The translations under genes were made by a program, and so were the position numbers. Source: Betaproteobacteria bacterium (lineage in GTDB: Bacteria > Pseudomonadota > Gammaproteobacteria > Burkholderiales > Casimicrobiaceae). Taken from it: a stretch of DNA of 64,000 bases. This document shows, piece after piece, positions 20,431-31,252 of the stretch. Where the stretch lies: assembly GCA_016861105.1 (NCBI GenBank), contig BOKS01000014.1, positions 80,718-144,717 on the forward strand, in the 5' to 3' direction. The notes beneath the pieces were generated by a model, which worked only from the letters and a program-made list of their open reading frames with translations, did not search any database and was not told the origin of the DNA. Position 1 is the stretch's first letter, and each line of letters begins with the position of its first letter.

Positions 20431-22947
20431 GTGTCGACGATGCACATGCCGAATCCCGCGAACGCCCCGCGCGGTCTCGCGACCGAGGAAGCGCAGCGCC
20501 GGCGCGCACGCTTCGGAGCCAATGCATTGCCCGAGCGCCCCCCGACGCCGCTCGCGCAGCGGTTCGTGCAGCAGTTCCGCAGCCCGCTCATCTACATCCT
20601 GCTCTTCGCGCTGGCCGTCGATCTCGGCATCTGGACCTACGAGGGCGCGGCGGGAGTCCCGTTCGAGTCGATCGCCATCGGTCTCATCCTGCTGCTCAAC
20701 GCCGGTCTCGGCGTGTACCAGGAGAGCAAGGCGGAGGCGGCGCTCGCGCGCCTCAAGGCGCTCGCCGTCGCGCAGGTCTGGGCGCTGCGCGACGGCAAGC
20801 TCGTGCACCTGCCGAGCGCCGAGCTCGTGCCCGGCGACGTCGTCCGCATCGAGGCGGGAGACCGCGTTCCCGCCGACGGCACGCTCCGCGACGGGCAGGG
20901 CGTCATGGTCGACGAGTCGATCCTCACCGGCGAGTCGGTGCCGGTCGACAAGGAGCCCGGAGCGGAGGCGTTCAGCGGCACCCTGTTCGTGCGCGGCAAG
21001 GCGTACGTGGAGGTGACGCGCACGGGTCCGGCGAGCGCGATGGGGCGCCTCGCGACGATGATCGGCACGATCGCGCTCGAGAAGACGCCCCTCGAGCGCC
21101 GCATGCACGTCTTCGGCGGGCAGATCGCGAAGGCGGTGGCGGTGCTCGGCGTGGTGCTCGTCGCCGGCGGCCTGTTCGTGGAGGGCGTCGAGCGGCTCGG
21201 CCACGTCTTCATCTTCGCGGTCGCGCTCGCCGTCGCCGCCATTCCGGAGGGGCTGCCGGCGGTGCTGACGCTCACGCTCGCGCTGGGCGTCGAGCGCATG
21301 GCGAAGCGCGAGGCCGTCGTGCGGCGCCTGAGCGCGGTCGAGGCCCTCGGCTCGGTGACGGTCATCGCGACCGACAAGACGGGCACGCTCACCGAGAACC
21401 GGATGTTCGTGAAGGCCGTCGACTCGCCCGATCCGGGGCGGGCGCTTCGGGCGATGGTCCTCGCGAACGACGCCGAGGCGGCGACCGGGGCCGGCGATCC
21501 GCTGGAGGTCGCGCTCCTCGACTACGCGCAGGCGCAAGGGCTCGATCCGGCGGCGCTGGGACGCGAATGTCCGCGCGCGGGCAGCCGTCCCTTCGACAGC
21601 ATGTGCAAGTTCATGCGCGCGACCGTGCACGAGGGCGGGCGGCTCGCGAGCTATCTCAAGGGCGCGCCGGAGGAAGTGCTCGCGCGCTGCCGGCTCGCGC
21701 CGGCGGACCGCGAGTTCTGGGAGGCGCGTGCCGAACGCCACGCGGCCGACGGCGCCCGCGTGCTCGCGCTGGCGGCCGGCACCGGCGAGACCGAGACCGA
21801 CCTCGATCTGCTCGGCCTGGTGCTCCTCTGGGATCCGCCGCGCCCGGAGGTTCCCGACGCGATCCGCCTGGCGCAGGCCGCCGGCGTGCGCGTGGTGATG
21901 ATCACCGGCGATCACCCGGCGACGGCCACGGCCGTGGCCCGAGCCGTCGGCATCGTGCCGACCGGCGTGCTGACCGGCGCCGACCTCGAACGGCTGTCCG
22001 ACGACGCGCTGCGGGCGCAGGTGAGCGCGTGCAACGTGTTCGCGCGGGTGGCCCCCGAGCACAAGCTGCGCCTCGTCGACGCGCTGAAGCGGGCCGGCGA
22101 AGTCGTCGCGGTGACAGGCGACGGCGTCAACGACGCGCCCGCCCTCAAGCGCTCCGACGTCGGTGTCGCGATGGGCCGGCGCGGCAGCGACGTCGCGAGG
22201 GAGGTCGCCGACCTCGTGCTGATGGACGACAACTTCGCCACCATCGTCGCCGCGATCGAGGAAGGGCGCAGCATCTACGAGAACATCCAGAAGTTCATCC
22301 GCTTCCTGTTCTCGACCAACGTCGCGCTGGTGCTGCTCGTCGTGCTCGGGCTGGGAGCGTCCTGGCTCTTCGGCGTCCACGACGTCGGGGGCGGGCTCTT
22401 CCTCCCGCTGACCGCGGTCCAGCTCCTGTGGATCAACATCATCGCCGACGGCCCGCCCGCACTCGCGCTCGCGCTCGACCGCAATCCCGGCGTGATGTCG
22501 CAGCGTCCGCGCAGCCCCGCGTCGCCGCTGCTCGACCGCGTGTCGCTGCGGTTCATCCTCGTGACCGGGTTCGCGAAGGCGATCGTGGGCGTGGCGATCC
22601 TCCTGCTGCTGCCCCGCTTCGCGTACAGCCCCGAGGAGACGCGAACGGCCGTGTTCCTCTACGAATCGCTGGCCCAGCTCGTGTTCGCCTACCCCGCCCG
22701 GCGCATCGGCGTGCTGCCGCTGCGCAACGCCGCGCTGCACGCGGCGATCGCGCTGGGCGTCGGCCTGCAGCTCCTTGCGATCGCGGTGCCCACGCTGCGC
22801 GACCTCCTCGCGCTCGCGCCGCTCGACGCCGACGCGCTGCTGGTCGTCGCGGCCGGCGTCCTCGCGAGCTGGGGCGTGGCGGAGGCGATCGGCCGGGTGC
22901 GGGGGCCGCGGCACCCGCGGGAACCGCAGCCGGAGGAGAGCCGGTGA
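20431..22947 (+). CDS. Cation-translocating P-type ATPase (P2-like)
   Basis: DKTGTLTENRM, ILTGESVPVDKE, VTGDGVNDAPALKRSDVGVAMG, AIPEGLPAVLTLTLALG. Confidence 0.95.
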   Translation: MSTMHMPNPANAPRGLATEEAQRRRARFGANALPERPPTPLAQRFVQQFRSPLIYILLFALAVDLGIWTYEGAAGVPFESIAIGLILLLNAGLGVYQESKAEAALARLKALAVAQVWALRDGKLVHLPSAELVPGDVVRIEAGDRVPADGTLRDGQGVMVDESILTGESVPVDKEPGAEAFSGTLFVRGKAYVEVTRTGPASAMGRLATMIGTIALEKTPLERRMHVFGGQIAKAVAVLGVVLVAGGLFVEGVERLGHVFIFAVALAVAAIPEGLPAVLTLTLALGVERMAKREAVVRRLSAVEALGSVTVIATDKTGTLTENRMFVKAVDSPDPGRALRAMVLANDAEAATGAGDPLEVALLDYAQAQGLDPAALGRECPRAGSRPFDSMCKFMRATVHEGGRLASYLKGAPEEVLARCRLAPADREFWEARAERHAADGARVLALAAGTGETETDLDLLGLVLLWDPPRPEVPDAIRLAQAAGVRVVMITGDHPATATAVARAVGIVPTGVLTGADLERLSDDALRAQVSACNVFARVAPEHKLRLVDALKRAGEVVAVTGDGVNDAPALKRSDVGVAMGRRGSDVAREVADLVLMDDNFATIVAAIEEGRSIYENIQKFIRFLFSTNVALVLLVVLGLGASWLFGVHDVGGGLFLPLTAVQLLWINIIADGPPALALALDRNPGVMSQRPRSPASPLLDRVSLRFILVTGFAKAIVGVAILLLLPRFAYSPEETRTAVFLYESLAQLVFAYPARRIGVLPLRNAALHAAIALGVGLQLLAIAVPTLRDLLALAPLDADALLVVAAGVLASWGVAEAIGRVRGPRHPREPQPEESR

Positions 22948-22993
22948 CGGTGGCCACCGGCGGCGTGCCCTCGCGCGCTCATCGGGGAACGCC

Positions 22994-23416
22994 GTGAAGA
23001 TCCTGCTGGCGGTCGACGGCTCGAGCGGCTCGCTCAGCGCCGCGCGGCACGTCGCGCGGCTGTCGCGCGAAGGCCTGGCGGCGGAGGTGATCGTCGTCCA
23101 CGTCCAGGCGCCGCTCCTCGTCGTCGAACTGCTGCTGTCTCCCGACGAGGAGAAGCTTTCGCGCCTGACGCAGGAGAAGGGCCGCCGGGCGGTCGAGCCG
23201 GCCTGCGCCGTGCTGCGCGATGCGGGCGTACCGCACCGGGTCGAGATCGCGTCCGGCGAGCCGGCGCCGCGCATCCTCGAGCTTGCGGCGGAAACCGGTG
23301 CCGACCTGATCGTCGTCGGCGCGCGAGGGCTCGGCGCCGTGAAGGGCCTGCTGCTCGGCTCGGTGTCCGGCGCCGTGATGCAGCTCGCCCCGGTGCCCGT
23401 GACGGTGGCGAAGTAG
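22994..23416 (+). CDS. Universal stress protein
   Basis: MKILLAVDGSSGSLSAARHVARL..., IVVGARGLGAVKGLLLGSVSGAVMQLAPVPVTVAK. Confidence 0.92.
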   Translation: MKILLAVDGSSGSLSAARHVARLSREGLAAEVIVVHVQAPLLVVELLLSPDEEKLSRLTQEKGRRAVEPACAVLRDAGVPHRVEIASGEPAPRILELAAETGADLIVVGARGLGAVKGLLLGSVSGAVMQLAPVPVTVAK

Positions 23417-23457
23417 GTGACTGCGGTGGTCCAGACCGGGCGGGCGCGCCGCCGCCG

Positions 23458-23673
23458 TCAACGCGGTGTCGGGTTCGCGTCGCCGGCGCGCCGGCGGTTC
23501 GGGCAATCGTCGCAGGAGAGCTTGCGCCCGTCGCGACCGACGAGCGGCGGACCTCCGCAGGAGCCGCGCAGGCACGGGCGCTTGAAGATCACGCCGACCG
23601 CCATCGCGACCACCGCCAGACCCACGAGTGCGACCACGGCCCCGAGCACCGGCAGCAGCGTGCCTGCGTCCAT
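23458..23673 (-). CDS. nqrM: (Na+)-NQR maturation protein NqrM
   Basis: TM segment then VIFKRPCLRGSCGGPPLVGRDGRKLSCDDCPNRR; adjacent to apbE and nqr genes. Confidence 0.9.
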   Translation of the reverse strand: MDAGTLLPVLGAVVALVGLAVVAMAVGVIFKRPCLRGSCGGPPLVGRDGRKLSCDDCPNRRRAGDANPTPR

Positions 23674-23678
23674 GGCGG

Positions 23679-24728
23679 CTACGCCGCGGGCAGGGCCGGA
23701 AGGCGAGCGAACGCCGGCGACGCGAACCCGCGCAGCCCGCCCTGCTCGCGCACGATGAAGTACGCCGCGATGCCGTGCTTCGCGGCGAACTGCTGCGCGC
23801 GCTCCGGCCCCATGACCATCAGCGCCGTCGCCATCGCATCGGCGTAGGCGCAGGCGTCCGCGGCGACGGTGGCGGAGGCGAGCGCGTGCTCGACCGGCGC
23901 GCCGCGCGCCGGATCGATCTCGTGGCAATAGCGGCGGCCGTCGCGCTCGAAGTAGATCCGGTAGTCGCCGGACGTCGCGAGCGCCAGCCCTGAGAGCGGC
24001 ACGACCAGGTGCGGCCGCTGCGGGACGGCGTCCGGCTGCTCGATGCCGATGCGCCACGGCGCGCCCTCGGCGTTGACGCCGCGCGTGCGCACTTCGCCGC
24101 CGGCCTCGACCATGTAGCGGTCGCAGCCGGCCGCGTCGAGCGCCTCCGCCGCCCGGTCCACGGCGTAGCCCTTGGCGATCCCGGCGAGATCGAGCGCGAG
24201 CTCCGGATGCCCCTTGCGCGCACTGCGCGTCGCCGCGTCGAGCGCGAGCGCGCGGTGGCCGATGCGCCGCGCGATGGCGTCGCGCTCGGCATCGTCGACG
24301 ACGCGGTGGGCGCGGCCCGGTCCGAAGCCCCAGGCGTCGACGGCGGGGGCGATCGTGGCGTCGAAAGCGCCGCCGGTCGCCTCGGCCACGCGCTGCGCGA
24401 GCGCGACGACGGCGAAGGTGTCGGCCGACAGGCCGAACGGCCGCGTCGACGCGTGCCGGTTGAAGCGCGACAGCTCCGAGTCGGCGAGCCACGACGACAT
24501 CCGTGCCTCGACGGCCGCCAGCGCCTCGCGCACGGCCTCGTGCGCGCGCTGCACGAGGCGGGACGCGTCGCGGCCGGCCAGCTTCACGACGTAGCCCGAG
24601 CCCATGGCAGGGCCGCGGAACTCGGCCGCGCCGCCGCCGTCGCGCGACGGGCCGCAGGCGGCGAGCAGCGATGCGGCGCCGACCGCGGTGACGAAGCGGC
24701 GGCGGCGGGGAGAGATCAGCGCATCCAT
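23679..24728 (-). CDS. apbE: FAD:protein FMN transferase
   Basis: MGSGYVVKLAGRDA..., LALDLAGIAKGYAVDRAAEAL, GGEVRTRGVNAEGAPWRIGIEQP, ADACAYADAMATALMVMG. Confidence 0.93.
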   Translation of the reverse strand: MDALISPRRRRFVTAVGAASLLAACGPSRDGGGAAEFRGPAMGSGYVVKLAGRDASRLVQRAHEAVREALAAVEARMSSWLADSELSRFNRHASTRPFGLSADTFAVVALAQRVAEATGGAFDATIAPAVDAWGFGPGRAHRVVDDAERDAIARRIGHRALALDAATRSARKGHPELALDLAGIAKGYAVDRAAEALDAAGCDRYMVEAGGEVRTRGVNAEGAPWRIGIEQPDAVPQRPHLVVPLSGLALATSGDYRIYFERDGRRYCHEIDPARGAPVEHALASATVAADACAYADAMATALMVMGPERAQQFAAKHGIAAYFIVREQGGLRGFASPAFARLPALPAA

Positions 24729-24757
24729 GGCGTGCTTTCGTGGGGCGGGCCGGCGAC

Positions 24758-25216
24758 TCAGCGGCCCGGGCCGGCCGCGGCCGGCGGAGTGTCGCGGACG
24801 GCCGCCTCGAAGCGGCCCTCGCCGTGCTCGATCAGGTGGCGCACGAGGTCGCCGATCGACACCAGCCCGTGCACCGTCGGCCCGTCGATCACCAGCAGGT
24901 GGCGGTGGCGGTTGACGTGCATCAGCGACAGCGCGGCCTCCACCGTGGTGCCCGGCGACACGAAGCGCACGTCGCGCGTCATCACCAGCGAGATCGGCGT
25001 GGTCGCGGCGTCGCGGCCCGCGTCGACGACGCGCACCAGCAGGTCGCGCTCGGTGAAGATCCCGCCGAAGAGCTCGTCCTCGGTCTTCACCAGCACCGCG
25101 CCGACGTGCTCGCGGGCCATCAGGTGCACGGCGTCGGCGACGCTCGCGCCCGCGTCGACCCAGACGATCCGGTCGCTCGCCTTGTTGCGGATGACGGCTT
25201 CGATCAGCGTCTTCAT
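24758..25216 (-). CDS. CBS-domain-pair protein
   Basis: Two CBS motifs (SVADAVHLMAREHVGAVLV...GIFTERDLLVRVV; TTVEAALSLMHVNRHRHLLVIDGPTVHGLVSIGDLVRHLIE). Confidence 0.92.
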   Translation of the reverse strand: MKTLIEAVIRNKASDRIVWVDAGASVADAVHLMAREHVGAVLVKTEDELFGGIFTERDLLVRVVDAGRDAATTPISLVMTRDVRFVSPGTTVEAALSLMHVNRHRHLLVIDGPTVHGLVSIGDLVRHLIEHGEGRFEAAVRDTPPAAAGPGR

Positions 25217-25224
25217 GGCACCTC

Positions 25225-26451
25225 CTAGCCGAAGTCGTCGAGCAGGATGTTCTCGCGGTCGACGCCGTACTCCGTCAGCAGCCGGATCACGGAGTCGTTC
25301 ATCACCTTCGGGCCGCACAGGTAGTATTCGACCTCCTCCGGCGCCGGGTGGTTCTTGAGGAAGAGGTCGCGCAGCACGCCGTGCCGCACCAGGCCCACGG
25401 GACCGGTCCAGTTGTCCTCCGGGCGCGGCTCGGAGAGCACGAGGTGCCAGCTGAAGTTCGGGTGCTCGTCGGCCAGCCGGTCGAACTCCTCGACGTAGAA
25501 CGCCTCGCGCAGGTTGCGCGCGGAGTACCAGAACGACACCTTGCGCGACGTCTTCAGCCGGTGGAACTGGTCGAAGATGTGCGAGCGCAGCGGCGCCATG
25601 CCCGCGCCCGCGCCGATCAGGCACATCTCGTTGCCGGTCTCGCGCGCGAAGAACTCGCCGTAGGGCCCGGCCACCGTGACCCGGTCGCCCGGCTTCAGGC
25701 CGAACAGCCACGAGCTCATCTTGCCCGGCGGGATGTCCTCGCGGTAGTCGGGCGGGAACACGACGCGGATCGTGAACAGCAGGATGCCCTTCTCCAGCGG
25801 GTAGTTCGCCATCGAGTACGCGCGCTCCACCGGCTCGGTGACGACGGAGCGGAAGCGCCACAGGTCGAACTTGTCCCACTCCTCGCGGAACTCGGGCTCG
25901 ATGGCGAAGTCGCGGTACGACAGCGCGTGCGGCGGGGCGGTGATCTGCACGTAGCCGCCGGCCCGGAACGGCACGTCCTCGCCCGGCGGCAGCGCGAGCT
26001 TGAGCTCCTTGATGAACGTCGCGACGTTGCGGTTCGACAGGACCTCGCACTCCCAGCGGCGGACCGAGAACACCTCCGAGGGCACCTCGATCTTCATGTC
26101 GCCGCGCACCTTCACCTGGCAGGCGAGCCGCACGCCGCGCCGCGCCTCGCCGCGGCTCACGAACGCGGTCTCGGTCGGCAGGATCTGGCCGCCGCCTTCG
26201 CGCACCGTCACCTCGCAGACGCCGCACGAGCCCTTGCCGCCGCAGGCGGAGGGGATGAAGATCCGGTGCTCGGCGAGGGCGCCGAGCAGCGTTCCGCCGG
26301 CCGCCACCCTGAGCGAGCGGTCGGGGTCCTCGTTGACCGTGATCGTGACGTCGCCGCTCGCGACGAGCCGGCGGCGCGCGACCATCAGCACGCCCACCAG
26401 CAGCAGGACGACCGCCGTGAACATCAGCACGCCGGCGAGGATCGCGGTCAT
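25225..26451 (-). CDS. nqrF: Na+-translocating NADH:quinone reductase subunit F
   Basis: N-terminal TM, 2Fe-2[19 protein letters not shown] ferredoxin-reductase domain, [12 protein letters not shown]-like C-terminus. Confidence 0.95.
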   Translation of the reverse strand: MTAILAGVLMFTAVVLLLVGVLMVARRRLVASGDVTITVNEDPDRSLRVAAGGTLLGALAEHRIFIPSACGGKGSCGVCEVTVREGGGQILPTETAFVSRGEARRGVRLACQVKVRGDMKIEVPSEVFSVRRWECEVLSNRNVATFIKELKLALPPGEDVPFRAGGYVQITAPPHALSYRDFAIEPEFREEWDKFDLWRFRSVVTEPVERAYSMANYPLEKGILLFTIRVVFPPDYREDIPPGKMSSWLFGLKPGDRVTVAGPYGEFFARETGNEMCLIGAGAGMAPLRSHIFDQFHRLKTSRKVSFWYSARNLREAFYVEEFDRLADEHPNFSWHLVLSEPRPEDNWTGPVGLVRHGVLRDLFLKNHPAPEEVEYYLCGPKVMNDSVIRLLTEYGVDRENILLDDFG

Positions 26452-27062
26452 AGCTGGATGCCGGAGAAGACCATGAACGCGAGCGACAGCAGGCCGGCGG
26501 TGATGAAGGCGATCCCGGTGCCGCGCAGCCCGCGGGGGATGTCGGAGTAGGCGAGCTTCTCGCGGACCGCCGCCATCGCGACGATCGCCAGCGCGAAGCC
26601 GCCGCCGGAGCCCAGCCCGAAGACGACGCTCTCGGCGAACGTGTACTCGCGCTCCTGCATGAACAGCGACCCGGCGAGGATCACGCAGTTCACCGCGATC
26701 AGCGGGAGGAAGACCCCCAGCGTGGCGTACAGCGCCGGCGCGAAGCGGTCGATCGTCATCTCGACCACCTGCACCGCGGCGGCGATGGTCCCGATGAACA
26801 GGATGAACGACAGGAACGCGAGGCTCACGCGCGCGAACGCCGGCGAGATCCACGCGAGCGCGCCCTCCGCGAGCAGGTAGCGCAGGATCAGGTTGTTGAG
26901 CGGGACCGTCAGCACCTGGACGAAAACGACGGCCGCGCCGAGGCCGATCGCGGTCTCCACCTTCTTCGAGCACGCCAGGAACGAGCAGATGCCGAGGAAG
27001 AACGCGAGCGCCATGTTCTCGACGAACACGGCCTTCACGAACAGGTTGAGGTAGTGCTCCAT
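26448..27062 (-). CDS. nqrE: Na+-NQR subunit E
   Basis: [42 protein letters not shown]... Confidence 0.96.
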   Translation of the reverse strand: MEHYLNLFVKAVFVENMALAFFLGICSFLACSKKVETAIGLGAAVVFVQVLTVPLNNLILRYLLAEGALAWISPAFARVSLAFLSFILFIGTIAAAVQVVEMTIDRFAPALYATLGVFLPLIAVNCVILAGSLFMQEREYTFAESVVFGLGSGGGFALAIVAMAAVREKLAYSDIPRGLRGTGIAFITAGLLSLAFMVFSGIQL

Positions 27063-27075
27063 GGCGCGGCGCCCT

Positions 27076-27723
27076 TCAGCCCTCCTTGTCCTGCAGCTCG
27101 GGCTTCCAGGTCTTCAGCGCCCAGATCAGCAGGCCGACCAGGAAGAACGCCGACGGCGCGATGAGCATCAGCCCGTTGGGCTCGTACCAGCCGCCGCCGG
27201 CGGCCAGCGGCAGCACGTCGAAGCCGAGCACGCGCCCCGCGCCGAACAGCTCGCGCGCCAGCGCCACGAGCACCAGCACGACGGTGTAGCCGAGCGCGTT
27301 GCCCAGGCCGTCGAGCACCGACGGCCACGGCGGGTTCTGCATGGCGAAGCCCTCGGCGCGGCCCATCACGATGCAGTTTGTGATGATCAGGCCCACGAAG
27401 ACGGAGAGCTCGAGCGACAGCTCGTACAGGTAGGCCTTCAGCACCTGGTCGACGACGATCACCAGCGACGCGATGATCGTCAGCTGCACGATGATGCGGA
27501 TGCTGCCCGGCGTGTAGTTGCGCACCAGCGACACCGCGAGGTTCGCCAGCACCAGCACGAACACGACGCAGGCGCACATCACCAGCGCCTTGTCGAGCCG
27601 CGTGGTCACGGCCAGCGCCGAGCAGACGCCGAGCATCTGGATGCCGATCGGGTTGTCGATCAGGATCGGGCGCGTCAGCGTCGCGCGCTCCTGCGGGCCG
27701 AGCAGCGGGGCGGCGGTCGTCAT
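27076..27723 (-). CDS. nqrD: Na+-NQR subunit D
   Basis: [38 protein letters not shown]..., [25 protein letters not shown]. Confidence 0.96.
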   Translation of the reverse strand: MTTAAPLLGPQERATLTRPILIDNPIGIQMLGVCSALAVTTRLDKALVMCACVVFVLVLANLAVSLVRNYTPGSIRIIVQLTIIASLVIVVDQVLKAYLYELSLELSVFVGLIITNCIVMGRAEGFAMQNPPWPSVLDGLGNALGYTVVLVLVALARELFGAGRVLGFDVLPLAAGGGWYEPNGLMLIAPSAFFLVGLLIWALKTWKPELQDKEG

Positions 27724-28508
27724 GCGGCAGCCTTCCGGAAGCGTTCGAGGAACGGGGCGTAGCCGTCCTTGCCCAGCCAGAATCCGATGAGCCGCGACAC
27801 CCCGTTGCTGGTGATCGTCGCGCCGGACAGGCCGTCGACGCGGTGCGGATCCTGCGCGGGCGGCCCGGCGGCCCCCTTGATCACGCGCAGCTGCGGCTCC
27901 CACGCGGCGTCGTAGACCTTGCGGCCCTGCCACAGCGCCTGCCAGCGCGGATTGCCGATCTCGCCGCCGAGTCCGGGCGTCTCCTTCTGCTCGTGGAAGG
28001 TGAGCCCGCGCACCGTGTTGCCGTCGCGGTCGAGCGCGACGAAGCCGGCCATCAGACCCCACATGCCGGCGCCCTCGACGGGCAGCACGACCTGCACCGG
28101 TCCCGACGGTCCCTTCACGTAGTAGACCAGGCCGACGATCGGCAGCCGCGTGACGCCGGCGTCGTTCGCCGGCGCGGGGCGCGACATGCCCGGATCGTTG
28201 CGGGCGCGGCGCTGGTCGTAGCTGCGCGGGTCGAGCCCCGTCGCCTGCGCCGGCGCGCCGGTGGCGAGGTCGATCAGCGCCGGCTCGACCGCGCTCTCGA
28301 ACCGCCGCATGAGCTCGGCGTCCGACAGGCGCTCGTCGGGCGCGACGATGCCCGCCGCGAGCAGCACGTTCTTGTGGCGGTACAGCCGCGCGTTCTCGGC
28401 CTGCCGGTCCGCGAGACCCACGGCCGCGACCGAGACCACGAGCGCGCACACGACACAGACGGCGGTCGCGAACAGGACGACGTAGCGCGGCGACTCAAGC
28501 CTTGGCAC
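27720..28508 (-). CDS. nqrC: Na+-NQR subunit C
   Basis: Covalent-FMN site region [56 protein letters not shown]. Confidence 0.95.
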   Translation of the reverse strand: MPRLESPRYVVLFATAVCVVCALVVSVAAVGLADRQAENARLYRHKNVLLAAGIVAPDERLSDAELMRRFESAVEPALIDLATGAPAQATGLDPRSYDQRRARNDPGMSRPAPANDAGVTRLPIVGLVYYVKGPSGPVQVVLPVEGAGMWGLMAGFVALDRDGNTVRGLTFHEQKETPGLGGEIGNPRWQALWQGRKVYDAAWEPQLRVIKGAAGPPAQDPHRVDGLSGATITSNGVSRLIGFWLGKDGYAPFLERFRKAAA

Positions 28509-29727
28509 GGCGCCTCGCCCTCGCGCGGATGTTGCGGCGGACCATCGCGTAGTCGATGATCGGCGCCACGACGTTCATGAACAGGATCACCAGCATCGCC
28601 GACTCGGGATAGGCCGGGTTCACGACGCGGATGAGCACGATCATCGCGCCGATGCCGGCGCCGTAGATCCAGCGTCCGCGATCGGTGAACGGGGCGGTCA
28701 CCGGATCGGTGGCCATGAACGCGACGGCGAACGCCCAGCCGCCGGCGACCATGTGCCACCAGAACGGCACCGCGTAGTACGGATTCGAGGCCGGGCCCAC
28801 GGCGTTGAACAGGCTCGCCATGGCGATCGTGCCGAGCGCGCAGCCGGCCATGATCCGCCACGAGCCGACCCCCGTGGCGACGAGGATCGCGGCGCCGACG
28901 AGGCAGGCGAGCGCCGAGGTCTCGCCCATCGACCCCGGCTCGACGCCGAGGAACGCGCGCCAGAAGTCGTGGCCTTGCGCGGCGAACGCACCCTCCATGT
29001 GGCGCCACTCCGCCAGCAGCGTCGCGCCCGAGTAGCCGTCGACGGTGAACCCCGGCAGCGCCGCGGTCCAGACCACGTCGCCCGAGAGGAAGGCCGGGTA
29101 GGCGAAGAACAGGAACGCGCGCGCGGCCAGCGCGGGGTTCACGAAGTTCATGCCGGTGCCGCCGAACAGCTCCTTGGCGAAGACCACGCCGAAGCTGATG
29201 CCGAGCGCGACCATCCACAGCGGCGTCGTCGGCGGGAGGATCAGCGGGAAGAGCATCCCGGTGACGAAGAAGCCCTCGTTGACCTCGACGCGCCGCACGA
29301 TCGCGAAGCCGACCTCCCACGCGAGCCCGACGACCATCGTGACCACGTACATCGGCACGAAGTACATCGCGCCGTGCACGACGTTGGCGAGCAGCGAGTC
29401 GGGCGAGTAGCCGGTGCCCAGCCAGCGGATCACCGCGTGCCGCCAGCCGGGCAGCTCGCCGACCCGCGCCGGGTCGAGGGCGAGGTTCGCCTGGTAGCCC
29501 GTGTTCCACAGCGCCATCAGCACGCAGGGGATCGTCGCGATGACGACGATCATCATCATGCGCTTGAGGTCGAGCGCGTCGCGCACGTGCGCGCCGCCCC
29601 GCGTGCGCGTGCCGGGCGCGTAGAAGAACGTGTCGGCAGCCTCCCACAGCGGGTAGAGCTTGTGCAGGCGGCCGCCCTTCTCGAAGTGGCGCCCCAGCCC
29701 GTCCAGCGTCGTGCGCAGGTCCTTCAC
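28495..29727 (-). CDS. nqrB: Na+-NQR subunit B
   Basis: GTG start; DLKRMMMIVVIATIPCVLMALWNTGYQ, FMN site DGYSGATLLAEW, NEGFFVTGMLFPLILPPTTPLW. Confidence 0.95.
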   Translation of the reverse strand: MKDLRTTLDGLGRHFEKGGRLHKLYPLWEAADTFFYAPGTRTRGGAHVRDALDLKRMMMIVVIATIPCVLMALWNTGYQANLALDPARVGELPGWRHAVIRWLGTGYSPDSLLANVVHGAMYFVPMYVVTMVVGLAWEVGFAIVRRVEVNEGFFVTGMLFPLILPPTTPLWMVALGISFGVVFAKELFGGTGMNFVNPALAARAFLFFAYPAFLSGDVVWTAALPGFTVDGYSGATLLAEWRHMEGAFAAQGHDFWRAFLGVEPGSMGETSALACLVGAAILVATGVGSWRIMAGCALGTIAMASLFNAVGPASNPYYAVPFWWHMVAGGWAFAVAFMATDPVTAPFTDRGRWIYGAGIGAMIVLIRVVNPAYPESAMLVILFMNVVAPIIDYAMVRRNIRARARRRAKA

Positions 29728-31109
29728 TCGTGCGCCTCCGCGCTCTCCTTCGCGAGCCGCTCCAGCATCTCGCGCAGCAGCGGCCCCCACTCGGTCTTGC
29801 CCGGATCGACGAAGGTCGCGAGCGCCACGTCCTCCTCGTCGAGCTCGAGCACGCCGAGCGCCTCGGCGCGCTCGACGTCCTTCGACGCGAGCGAGCGCAG
29901 CAGGAACGTCGGCAGCACGTCGAAGGGCATCACGCGCTCGTAGCTGCCGATCGGCACCATCGCGCGCGCGCCGCCGTTGGTCGTCGTCGTCAGCGCCAGC
30001 GGCGCGCGGCGCAGCCGGCCGAGGACGACGTTCCAGACCGAGTACTTGTCGCGGCCGGGCGTGATCCAGCCGAAGGCCTCGCGCGTCGTCGCCTCGGGCA
30101 CGACGGCGACCTGCTGGTGGTAGCGCCCGAGGAAGCCCGTCGTCTCGCCCATCGCGGTGCGCCCGCCGAGCACCGACCCGGACACGACGCGCTGCGGTCC
30201 CGGCGCGGTCTCTCCCGCGCAGAGCTCGTCCAGCGATGCGCCCAGCCGGGTGCGCAGCAGGCGCGGACGCGCGGCCCCCGGCCCGGCGAGCGACACCACG
30301 CGCTCCACGTCGAGCCGGCCGCTGCGGAACAGTTCGCCGATCGCGACCACGTCTTGGTAGCCGGCGTGCCACGCGCGGCGCGACGCGTCGACCGGCGCGA
30401 TGCGGTGGATGTGCAGGCCGGCCGTGCCGGCCGGGTGCGGGCCGGCGAACCGGTGCAGCCGCACGCGCGGCTCGCCGGGCAGGTCGAGGGCGAGGCCGGG
30501 GGCGGTGCACACGTGCACCGGGCCGTCGGTCAGCTTCGCGAGCGCGGCCACGCCGGCGGCGAACGCCTGCTGGCGCCCGTCGAGGACGGCGGCCACGTCG
30601 GGGGCGTGCGGATGGGTGTCGATCGCGGTCACGAACAGCGCGTGCGGCGCCGACGCGGGCGAGGGCACGCGCGAGAACGGCCGCTCGCGCAGCGCGGTCC
30701 ACAGGCCGGACTCGGTGAGCAGCGCGACGACAGTCGCGCGATCGAGCGCCGCGGGTGGCTTGCCGGTGTACGCGGCGAAGCGGGGCGCGCCGTCCGCGGC
30801 CTCGGCAGCGGCGTCCACGCGCAGCGCGAGCGACGCGAAGGCGCGACGCTCGCCGCGGTGGATCGCCTCGACGACGCCGGCGGCGGGCGCGGTCCAGCGC
30901 ACGCCCGGCGTCTTGCGGTCCTCGTAGAGCGGCTGGCCGAGCGCCACGCGCTCGCCGGGCGCGACGAGGAACGCGGGACGCAGGCCGACGGCGTCGGCGC
31001 CGAGCAGCGCGACGCGCTGCACCGGGCGCGCCGGTTCGATGCGTTGCGCGGGTGCTCCCGCCAGCGGCAGGTCCAGTCCCTTGCGAATCCGATGCAGCGT
31101 CGCGTCCAC
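29724..31109 (-). CDS. nqrA: Na+-NQR subunit A
   Basis: IRKGLDLPLAGAPAQRIEPARPVQRVALLGADAVGLRPAFLVAPGERVALGQPLYEDRKTPGVRWTAPAAGVV. Confidence 0.95.
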   Translation of the reverse strand: MDATLHRIRKGLDLPLAGAPAQRIEPARPVQRVALLGADAVGLRPAFLVAPGERVALGQPLYEDRKTPGVRWTAPAAGVVEAIHRGERRAFASLALRVDAAAEAADGAPRFAAYTGKPPAALDRATVVALLTESGLWTALRERPFSRVPSPASAPHALFVTAIDTHPHAPDVAAVLDGRQQAFAAGVAALAKLTDGPVHVCTAPGLALDLPGEPRVRLHRFAGPHPAGTAGLHIHRIAPVDASRRAWHAGYQDVVAIGELFRSGRLDVERVVSLAGPGAARPRLLRTRLGASLDELCAGETAPGPQRVVSGSVLGGRTAMGETTGFLGRYHQQVAVVPEATTREAFGWITPGRDKYSVWNVVLGRLRRAPLALTTTTNGGARAMVPIGSYERVMPFDVLPTFLLRSLASKDVERAEALGVLELDEEDVALATFVDPGKTEWGPLLREMLERLAKESAEAHE

Positions 31110-31213
31110 GTCGTCTGCAGGGCGCGGCGCGCAGGCCGCACGCTCCTCCTCGTGCCGCGCGCGGAGGGACCGCGCGCAGGGCGAAAGCCTAGGGGCGCAT
31201 CGCGGCTGCCGAA

Positions 31214-31227
31214 TTGACCGTCGTCAA
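31214..31227. promoter_or_regulatory. Putative FNR/ANR-type box TTGAC-CGTC-GTCAA upstream of nqrA
   Basis: Consensus half-sites; ~105 bp upstream of the nqrA ATG. Confidence 0.6.
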
Positions 31228-31252
31228 CGAGGCTGCCTCGACGCGGATGTCC

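Noticed and set aside
20332-23274. 980-aa antisense ORF (-)
   Set aside because: Shadow of the P-type ATPase and USP genes
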